Shown: positions 57,976 through 64,000 of the stretch, one piece after another | How the letters are laid out: every line of letters starts with the position of its first letter | Numbering within the stretch: position 1 is the stretch's first letter | NCBI RefSeq assembly: GCF_019793435.1 | Contig: NZ_JAILYH010000005.1 | Span: forward strand, 62,001-126,000 | Length of the DNA stretch: 64,000 nt | Origin: Rhizobium redzepovicii | Lineage (GTDB): Bacteria; Pseudomonadota; Alphaproteobacteria; Rhizobiales; Rhizobiaceae | Reading direction: 5' to 3' | Position numbers and translations under genes: made by a program | Notes under the pieces: generated by a model | Database searches by the model: none | Seen by the model: only the letters and a program-made list of their open reading frames with translations | What the model was told of the DNA's origin: nothing

Positions 57976-59310
57976 ATGCTGCAACGGATTGAAGACATTG
58001 ATGCAGCGCTCGTCGACAGGCTGCAGCATTCGGCGTTCAAGTACTTCCTGAAATATACCAATCCCGAAAACGGCCTGGTGGCCGATACTTCGATCGGCGG
58101 CGTGCCGGCGAGCATCGCAGCCGTCGGCTTTGCCCTTTCCTCCTATCCTGTCGGTGTCGAACGTTGCTGGATCACCCGCAGGGAAGCAGCCGAACGGACG
58201 GTCAATACGCTGCGTTTCTTTGCCGAGGCGCGTCAGGGCGAGGAACGTCACGCAACGGGCCACCGCGGCTTCTTCTACCATTTCCTGCACATGGATACCG
58301 GCAATCGCGCCTGGAACAGTGAACTCTCGACCATCGACACGGCACTGCTTATCGCCGGCATCCTAACGGCAGCGCAGTATTTCGATCGCGAAGACGACGA
58401 GACGGAAACGGAAATCCGCGCGCTCGCGACCTTCATCTACGAGCGCGTCGACTGGCGCTGGGCCCTGAACAAGGGCGATACGATTGCCATGGGCTGGAAG
58501 CCCTCTTCCGGCTTCCTGCGCTGGCGCTATCACGGCTTCGACGAGGCGATCATCCTCTATGCGCTGGCGCTCGCATCGCCCACGCACCCCATCCCGCAGT
58601 CATGCTACGACGCTTTTACGTCGAGCTATTCCTGGATGATGCATGGCGAGCAGCCCTATCTCTATGCCGGTCCACTGTTCATCCACCTCTTCTCCCATGC
58701 CTGGATCGATTTCCGCGGCATTCAGGACAGACCGATGGCAGAGCGGAACTGGGACTATTTCCGCAACACCCAGGTGATGATCAACGTCCAGCGGGATTAT
58801 GCCGAGCGCAATCCCGGCCAGTTCGTCGGCTATAACCGGAATATCTGGGGTTTCTCCGCCTGCGACGGTCCGCCGCCGACACGGCGCATGCGCGGCGGCC
58901 GCCAGCCGAAGGTTCTGGGTTACGCCGCCCGTGGCGCGCCACTCGGCCCGGACGACGGCACGATCGCGCCCTGGGCCGCGCTTGCCTGCCTGCCCTACGA
59001 CCGGCAGGCGGCTCTCGACGGCACCAAGGCGCTGCTGACCAGCTATCCGAACCTGCTTCTGGAAGGCGGCTTTCCTGGTGGCTTCAACCCGACCGTCAAG
59101 ACCAAGCGGCCGGAAGGCTGGGTCGATGACCGCACCGTCGGCATCGACCAGGGTCTCGTCGTCATGACCATCGAGAACGAGCGCTCCGACTTCATCTGGA
59201 AACTGATGCGGCAATCGCCGGCCATCCGCCTCGGGCTCGAGCGCGCCGGCTTCACCGGCGGCTGGCTCGAAGGCATCGAACCGGAAGAAGTGGTGCGCAA
59301 GTTCGGCTGA
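57976..59310 (+). CDS. glycoamylase-like / GH144-type beta-1,2-glucanase candidate
   Basis: This 444-residue protein fits the Pfam Glycoamylase (alpha/alpha-barrel) family that includes GH144 endo-beta-1,2-glucanases and the C-terminal region of cyclic glucan synthases. Supporting motifs: LVADTSIGGVPASIAAVGFALSSYPVGVE, GHRGFFYHFLHMDTG, NSELSTIDTALLIAG, GWKPSSGFLRWRYHGFDEA and CDGPPPTRR. No signal peptide is seen, so it would act in the cytosol. A TAGGAG site precedes the ATG. Confidence 0.82.
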   Translation: MLQRIEDIDAALVDRLQHSAFKYFLKYTNPENGLVADTSIGGVPASIAAVGFALSSYPVGVERCWITRREAAERTVNTLRFFAEARQGEERHATGHRGFFYHFLHMDTGNRAWNSELSTIDTALLIAGILTAAQYFDREDDETETEIRALATFIYERVDWRWALNKGDTIAMGWKPSSGFLRWRYHGFDEAIILYALALASPTHPIPQSCYDAFTSSYSWMMHGEQPYLYAGPLFIHLFSHAWIDFRGIQDRPMAERNWDYFRNTQVMINVQRDYAERNPGQFVGYNRNIWGFSACDGPPPTRRMRGGRQPKVLGYAARGAPLGPDDGTIAPWAALACLPYDRQAALDGTKALLTSYPNLLLEGGFPGGFNPTVKTKRPEGWVDDRTVGIDQGLVVMTIENERSDFIWKLMRQSPAIRLGLERAGFTGGWLEGIEPEEVVRKFG

Positions 59311-59312
59311 AT

Positions 59313-60350
59313 TTAGTTTTCGAAGATATGCGCCTTGCCCGCGATATCCAAGCGAACGAGATCGCCTCGTGAGGGAAGCGCGACGCTTGAGGTCTTGATC
59401 AGGATCGGCGGCAGGGCGACACCGTCGAGCGAAACCGCAACGGTGCAGACCGCGCCGCCGAACTCCACCTCAACGACACGCCCGCCATAGCGGCGATCGC
59501 CTTCATCGGCAACGACGCGGATCTGCTCGGGCCGCAGCATGATCTCCGCCTTGCCCTGACGATTGCCTTCGACGGCGACGCGGCCGAGCGCACAATCGGC
59601 GAGGCCATTGCGGATGATGGCCGGAAGCAGCACGGCATCGCCGAGAAACAGCGCCGTCTCGCGATCCCGCGGATGCAGATACAATGATTGCGGCGACCCG
59701 GCCTGGATCAGCCGCCCCTCTCTCAGAACCGCAACCTGATCGGCAAAAGTCAGCGCCTCTTCCTGATCATGCGTGACGAGCACGGCGGTGATGCCGGCCG
59801 CCTGCAGCACGCGCGCCACTGCCTTGCGCATGTTCTCACGCAGGCCGGTATCGAGTGCCGAGAACGGTTCGTCGAGCAGCATCAGCCGCGGCTTGCGGCC
59901 GAGGGCACGCGCAAGCGCCACGCGCTGCTGCTGTCCGCCGGAAAGCTGGTGCGGACGCCGCACCAGCATGCCACGGTCGAGCTCGACCATATCGAGCAGC
60001 TCGACGATGCGCTTCTCGCGATCCGCTGCCCCCCGCTCGAAGCCGAAGCCGATATTTTCGGCGACGCTCAAGTGCGGAAACAGCGCGCCGTCTTGCGAAA
60101 CGATGCCGATGCCACGCTTATGGGCCGGCACCGTCGCAGGCCCATCGGCAAGGACTTCGCCGTCGAGCGTTACCCTGCCGACATCGGGTTGCTCGAAGCC
60201 GGCAATAATGCGCAGCAGCGTCGTCTTGCCCGAACCGGACGGGCCGACGACGGCCGTGCGGCTGCCCGCCTGGACATCGAGCGAAATATCCTTCAGCGCC
60301 TGCACAGGCCCGTAGCGCTTGCTGATGTTTTCGATCGTAAGCAGCGTCAT
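59313..60350 (-). CDS. Fe(III) ABC transporter ATP-binding protein (FbpC type)
   Basis: This 345-residue ATPase has Walker [10 protein letters not shown] (36-44), signature LSGGQQQR, Walker B LMLLDEP and a C-terminal TOBE-like regulatory domain. It resembles FbpC-type ferric and polyamine/sulfate importers. It overlaps the permease stop by four bases and is the last gene of an iron-boxed minus-strand operon. Confidence 0.9.
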   Translation of the reverse strand: MTLLTIENISKRYGPVQALKDISLDVQAGSRTAVVGPSGSGKTTLLRIIAGFEQPDVGRVTLDGEVLADGPATVPAHKRGIGIVSQDGALFPHLSVAENIGFGFERGAADREKRIVELLDMVELDRGMLVRRPHQLSGGQQQRVALARALGRKPRLMLLDEPFSALDTGLRENMRKAVARVLQAAGITAVLVTHDQEEALTFADQVAVLREGRLIQAGSPQSLYLHPRDRETALFLGDAVLLPAIIRNGLADCALGRVAVEGNRQGKAEIMLRPEQIRVVADEGDRRYGGRVVEVEFGGAVCTVAVSLDGVALPPILIKTSSVALPSRGDLVRLDIAGKAHIFEN

Positions 60351-62014
60351 TGGCCGGCGGTCCGTTTCGATTGCGTATAGAGCATGAGGGTGAGCGGCAG
60401 CGACAGCACGACCATCATGAAGGCATATGGTGCGGCCGAGACATAGTCGATCTCGCTGGTCAGCGACCAGAATTTGGTCGCCAGCGTATCGACGCCGTTG
60501 GGCGACAGCATCAGTGTCGCCGTCAGTTCGTTGGTGATGCCGAGCGCGGCTAGCGCCACGCTGGCGGCCGCGCCTGGTGCGGCAAGCCGCATGGTGATCT
60601 GCCGCACCGCTTGGCCCGGCGTGCGGCCCAGCCCCATCGCGGCGCGCTCCAGCTCCACCGGCGCCTGGGCGATGCTGGCGCGCAGCCCGACCATGGCGCG
60701 CGGCAGGAAAAGCATCACATAAGCGACGAGCAGCGTTGCGAAGGTCTGATAGAGTGGCAGCACGAGACGCACGGTGATCGTCACCAGCGCCAGCGCCACC
60801 ACGACACCCGGCAGCGAGCCGACGTAATAGTGGCAGGCTTCGAGCAGGCGCTGGAAGCGGCCGGGCGCACGCACGGAAAGCCAGGCCATCGGGGCTGCTG
60901 CAATCGTCGCCAGCACGCCGCCGACAATGGCAAGCACGATCGTCTGCAGAAAGGCGCTGCCGACCTCGATGCGCCAGATCTCGGTACCGCCGAGATAGAG
61001 CCAGCGGCCAAGCGTCACCAGCGGCACGCCGAGCGTCAGCACCGCCAGGGCGATGGGCAGCAAGATGGCTGGCAGCATGAACCAGCCGAGCCGCCGGCGG
61101 TCCGTGGGACGCGGCGAGCCGGTGCCGACGCGGGCATAACGTTCGTTACCGCGCACCAGCACCTCGAAGCCGAGCAGAAAAAGACAGCAGGCGACGAGCA
61201 CGCCGCCAAGCATGTTGGAGGCAGGGCTGTTGTAGGAAGACTGGAACTGGTCGACGATCGCCGTCGCGAACGTGTCGAAGCGGATCATCACGAACAGGCC
61301 GTATTCCGACAGCAGATGCAGCCCGATCAGCAGCGAGCCGCCGCAAATGGCGAGCCGGAGCTGCGGCAGAACCGCCCGGAAGAAGACCCGCCAGGGATTA
61401 AGGCCAAGCGAGGCCGCGGCATCCTCGATCGCCGGATCGAGGCGGCGCAGGGCTGCGGCGACCGGCAGGTAGAGGAAGGGATAATAGGCGATCACCGAGA
61501 TGAAGACGCCGCTCTGCAGGCCGCGCATGCCGGGGAGGAGACTGACCCAGGCATAGCTGTGCACAAAGGCGGGCACGGCGAGCGGGGCGATGGCAAGCCA
61601 GGCCCAGAGCCTGGCGAAAGGAATGTCGGTCCGCTCGGTCAGCCAGGCAAGCGTCACGGCAAGCGCGATCGACAGCGGAATGGTGATCGATTCCAGCAGG
61701 ACCGTGTTGACGAGCAGTTCGCCGACGCGCGGCCGGAAAACCAGGGCCTTCACCGTTTCCCAGCCTACGTCGTAGGTGACCCAGCCGATGAAGCCGAGCG
61801 GCACCAGACTGAAGATCGCGACGATGGTGGCAAGCAGGAGCACGGAGGCGTGCGGCGCGCGCGCGCGCGGCAAACCCATACGCGTGGCCTTCGACGCGAC
61901 CGGCGCCTTGTTGCCGGATGCGAGCAATCTGTTGTCCTGCAGCAAGGCCGATGCCTTCATACGCCGAAAAAGGAAGGCAACCGCTTTTGAGGAGCGGTTG
62001 CCGGATATCGTCAT
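60347..62014 (-). CDS. Fe(III) ABC transporter permease (FbpB type)
   Basis: This 555-residue, roughly twelve-helix permease has two fused membrane halves, each with a transport motif loop ([24 protein letters not shown] and [23 protein letters not shown]), typical of FbpB-type ferric importers. The start MTISGNRSS is used, but the ATG at 61960 is an alternative as the upstream one lacks a good SD. Confidence 0.88.
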   Translation of the reverse strand: MTISGNRSSKAVAFLFRRMKASALLQDNRLLASGNKAPVASKATRMGLPRARAPHASVLLLATIVAIFSLVPLGFIGWVTYDVGWETVKALVFRPRVGELLVNTVLLESITIPLSIALAVTLAWLTERTDIPFARLWAWLAIAPLAVPAFVHSYAWVSLLPGMRGLQSGVFISVIAYYPFLYLPVAAALRRLDPAIEDAAASLGLNPWRVFFRAVLPQLRLAICGGSLLIGLHLLSEYGLFVMIRFDTFATAIVDQFQSSYNSPASNMLGGVLVACCLFLLGFEVLVRGNERYARVGTGSPRPTDRRRLGWFMLPAILLPIALAVLTLGVPLVTLGRWLYLGGTEIWRIEVGSAFLQTIVLAIVGGVLATIAAAPMAWLSVRAPGRFQRLLEACHYYVGSLPGVVVALALVTITVRLVLPLYQTFATLLVAYVMLFLPRAMVGLRASIAQAPVELERAAMGLGRTPGQAVRQITMRLAAPGAAASVALAALGITNELTATLMLSPNGVDTLATKFWSLTSEIDYVSAAPYAFMMVVLSLPLTLMLYTQSKRTAGQ

Positions 62015-62077
62015 GCCCTAAGGTTTTCTTGAGCCAAAAGCAATAGTTTTGGCCATGGCAAGCCTGCGGCAGAAGCG

Positions 62078-63100
62078 TCAGATCAGCCCGGCAATCGTCA
62101 TCAGCTCCACGACCTTCCTGCTGTCCAGCGTCGAAGCTTCGACTTTCGGCGCATTGAGATCGGCGAGCGGCGTCAGCTTGTCGTTGGAAGCGGCATCCTT
62201 GCCGATGGCATATTCGTAGGACGTGCCGTCCTTCAGAACCGCCTGGCCGGCCTTGCTGGTGATGAACTTCAAGAAAGCCTGGGCGTCCTTCATATGCTGG
62301 GTCGACTTCAGGATGCCGCCGCCCGAAACACTGACGAAAGCGCCCGGATCCTGGTTCTTGAAGTAATGCAGGCCGACATTCTTGCTGTTTTCACCGGTTT
62401 TGGCCTGATCGCCGAACCAGTAATAGTGATAGATGATCGCGCCTTCGACTTCGCCTGCATTGACGGCCTTCATGGCGACGCTGTTGCCCTTGTAGGGTGT
62501 CGCGTTGTCCTTGAGGCCTTTCAGCCATGCCTTGGTGGCGTCTTCACCCTTGAGCTGCAGCAGCGAGGCGACGATGGCCTGGAAGTCTGCACCGGCAGGC
62601 GCTGCACCCCAGCGGCCCTTCCAGGCCGGATCGGCGAGGTCGAGCATCGACTTCGGCAGCTTGTCTTCGGTGAGCTTGGTCTTGTCATAGGCAAAAACGG
62701 TGGTGCGGGCGGCAATACCGGTCCACATGCCGTCGGCCGGGCGGTACTGATCCGGCACCTGGTCCAACGTGTCCTTTTCGATGGGGGCGAAGAGGCCTGC
62801 GCCGTCGACCAGCGTCATCGCCGGCGAATTCTCGGTGAGGAATACGTCAGCCGGTGAGGCATCGCCTTCCTGGATGATCTGGTTGGCGAATTGCATGTCG
62901 CTGCCCTGGCGCATGGTGACCTTGATGCCGGTCTCCTTGGTGAAGGCGTCGATCCATTCGCGGCCCAGGCTTTCGTGCTGGGCATTGTAGACGACGAGAC
63001 CTTCGTCCTGCGCATTGGCCCTGCCGGCGAGCGCAGTGGCGGAGAGAAACGAAGCGGCAAGCGCAAGCGCTTGGGAAAAACGGTTGAGAGCAAAGTTCAT
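62078..63100 (-). CDS. Fe(III) ABC transporter substrate-binding protein (FbpA type)
   Basis: This 340-residue protein has a signal peptide (MNFALNRFSQALALAASFLSATALAGRANA) and a ferric-binding fold: VVYNAQHESLGREWIDAFTKETGIKV with the iron-anion-site region, and the tyrosine pair IIYHYYWF that commonly co-ordinates Fe(III). A GGAGG site precedes the ATG. Two iron-box motifs lie 63-127 bases upstream. Confidence 0.93.
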   Translation of the reverse strand: MNFALNRFSQALALAASFLSATALAGRANAQDEGLVVYNAQHESLGREWIDAFTKETGIKVTMRQGSDMQFANQIIQEGDASPADVFLTENSPAMTLVDGAGLFAPIEKDTLDQVPDQYRPADGMWTGIAARTTVFAYDKTKLTEDKLPKSMLDLADPAWKGRWGAAPAGADFQAIVASLLQLKGEDATKAWLKGLKDNATPYKGNSVAMKAVNAGEVEGAIIYHYYWFGDQAKTGENSKNVGLHYFKNQDPGAFVSVSGGGILKSTQHMKDAQAFLKFITSKAGQAVLKDGTSYEYAIGKDAASNDKLTPLADLNAPKVEASTLDSRKVVELMTIAGLI

Positions 63101-63162
63101 GATGGCCTCCGTGGCAATGCCGCCCGAGCTCCACAAGGGCGATGAGAGGCGTATATTTTTCC

Positions 63163-63177
63163 TGACTGCCTATTTCA
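63163..63177 (-). promoter_or_regulatory. RirA iron-responsive operator, proximal
   Basis: TGA-CTGCCTATT-TCA fits the rhizobial iron-responsive operator TGA-N9-TCA. It lies 63 bases upstream of the fbpA-like ATG. Confidence 0.55.
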
Positions 63178-63212
63178 AGTTTGGCCTGCAAGGAAAAGCC
63201 ATCACAATATCT

Positions 63213-63227
63213 TGACTAAATATTTCA
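63213..63227 (-). promoter_or_regulatory. RirA iron-responsive operator, distal
   Basis: TGA-CTAAATATT-TCA, a palindromic TGA-N9-TCA site, lies exactly 50 bases upstream of the proximal copy in AT-rich promoter-like DNA. Confidence 0.6.
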
Positions 63228-63274
63228 TATTAAAAGGGAATAAATCTCGATCGGTCGAAAAAGCGGCATTCCGC

Positions 63275-63376
63275 GCATGTCGCCCGGAAGTGTGCAGCGG
63301 TTCCGGGACAACGACATGCGTCAAAAGAAGAGCTAAAGCGCGTCGCAGGAATCGAATTGCGTGCGACGCGGTTTAG
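63275..63376. repeat. two-hairpin repeat, copy 4 (complete)
   Basis: GCATGTCG (63275-63282) with CGACATGC (63312-63319), then CTAAAGCGCGTCGC (63333-63346) with GCGACGCGGTTTAG (63363-63376), one mismatch. It has the same arrangement as the copy at 38890 and fills the space between the iron operon and the ALDH gene. Confidence 0.85.
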
Positions 63377-63417
63377 GGGGTGCAGCCCTCCTTTTTCGAG
63401 CCTTTCTGCAAGCCGGC

Positions 63418-64000
63418 TTATTCGACGTCGAACTTGACGCCTTGGGCGAGCGGCAGCGTTCTGCCGTAATTAATCGTGTTCGTAGAGCGGCGCATATAGG
63501 CCTTCCAGGCATCCGAGCCGGATTCGCGGCCGCCGCCGGTTTCCTTCTCGCCACCGAAGGCGCCACCGATTTCGGCGCCCGACGGGCCGAGATTGACGTT
63601 GGCGATGCCGCAATCCGAGCCGCGGGCGGAGACGAAGGTTTCGGCCTCGCGCATGTCGTTGGTGAAGATCGACGACGACAGCCCCTGCGGCACCGCATTG
63701 TGCAGGGCCAGTACCGTATCGAAATCGCTGTATTTCATCACGTAGAGGATCGGCGCGAAGGTCTCGTGCTCGACCGGGCCGGTTTGCGCCGGCATTTCGA
63801 CGAGCGCCGGGCGAACGTAGAAGGCATCGGTCAAACCGTTGCCGACGCGATCACCGCCGGTCACCTTGCCGCCGGCCGATGTCGCCTGGCTGAGTGCTGC
63901 CTGCATCTTCTCGAAAGCCTGGCCGTCGATCAGCGGTCCGACCAGCGTGCCTGTTTCGAGCGGATTGCCGATGGTGACGGAACCATAGGCCTTCTGGAGC
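63418..64000 (-). CDS. aldehyde dehydrogenase, ALDH7 (aminoadipate-semialdehyde dehydrogenase) type, 3' part
   Basis: The 5' end lies right of the window; 193 codons remain. The conserved end of an ALDH7-like enzyme is seen: [99 protein letters not shown]. This matches the lysine-catabolic AmaB/L-aminoadipate-semialdehyde dehydrogenase group. The catalytic cysteine itself lies outside the window. Confidence 0.9.
   Translation of the reverse strand, partial: LQKAYGSVTIGNPLETGTLVGPLIDGQAFEKMQAALSQATSAGGKVTGGDRVGNGLTDAFYVRPALVEMPAQTGPVEHETFAPILYVMKYSDFDTVLALHNAVPQGLSSSIFTNDMREAETFVSARGSDCGIANVNLGPSGAEIGGAFGGEKETGGGRESGSDAWKAYMRRSTNTINYGRTLPLAQGVKFDVE

Overview
This 64 kb window is GC-rich core chromosome of an alphaproteobacterium, almost certainly a Rhizobium of the R. 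etli / R. leguminosarum group. The evidence is the gene content and order (ffh, chorismate mutase, rpsP, rimM, trmD, rplS; dapF-mtaB-ftsY; glnK-amtB; a ccmABCDG block; an IalB-family protein; a CenR-like regulator next to a cyclic-nucleotide-binding protein), iron-responsive (RirA-type) operators, and several families of short palindromic intergenic elements resembling the rhizobial RIME repeats.

Layout. 1-8.1 kb: argG, an SDR oxidoreductase, a LysE-type exporter, a three-gene ABC importer (SBP, permease, ATPase), rlmN and an IalB-like secreted protein. 8.4-17.9 kb: an ECF sigma factor, YkvA-like protein, PhhB, a low-molecular-weight phosphatase, ThpR, a TesA-like esterase divergent from a YbbA/YbbP-type ABC pair, a Bax-inhibitor-1 membrane protein behind a candidate ybhL leader RNA, an acetyltransferase, DUF2794 and DUF1223 proteins. 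18.2-25.7 kb: acnA, then ccmA / ccmB-ccmC-ccmD-ccmG for cytochrome c maturation, with repeat elements splitting ccmA from ccmB and following ccmG, then DUF2585 and YciB. 25.7-34.7 kb: ftsY, mtaB and dapF on the minus strand; ffh, chorismate mutase, rpsP, rimM, trmD and rplS on the plus strand. Both halves of the co-translational targeting GTPase pair (FtsY and Ffh) therefore lie within 5 kb.

34.9-43.5 kb: an amino-acid SBP and permease lacking an ATPase gene, leuC, a small secreted protein, an aldo/keto reductase, an L,D-transpeptidase-like protein, the CenR-like regulator and its cNMP-domain neighbour, xthA and a LolA-like protein. 43.7-53.5 kb: ftsK, amtB-glnK (with sigma-54 and NtrC-type sites), tesB, a UbiH-family hydroxylase, a Trm112-like protein, a Lon-substrate-binding-domain protein, a thioredoxin-TPR (CnoX-like) protein and a YbaK-family deacylase. 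53.7-64 kb looks more accessory: tRNA-Gly(GCC), a decayed HNH endonuclease, an MlrC-type M81 peptidase with a gamma-glutamyltransferase, a GH144-like beta-1,2-glucanase candidate, a RirA-box-preceded Fe(III) ABC importer, and the 3' part of an aldehyde dehydrogenase that runs off the window.

I do not see a prophage, CRISPR array, transposase or obvious novel defence system. The most interesting signals are non-coding or mosaic: a paired inverted repeat domesticated inside the ftsY reading frame, a near-identical pair separating ccmA from ccmB, structured leaders before ffh and the BI-1 gene, two iron boxes spaced exactly 50 bp apart, a PHO-box-like direct repeat, and the MlrC/GGT cassette beside a tRNA-Gly with an endonuclease remnant. 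All calls are from reading sequence alone; no database search was run.
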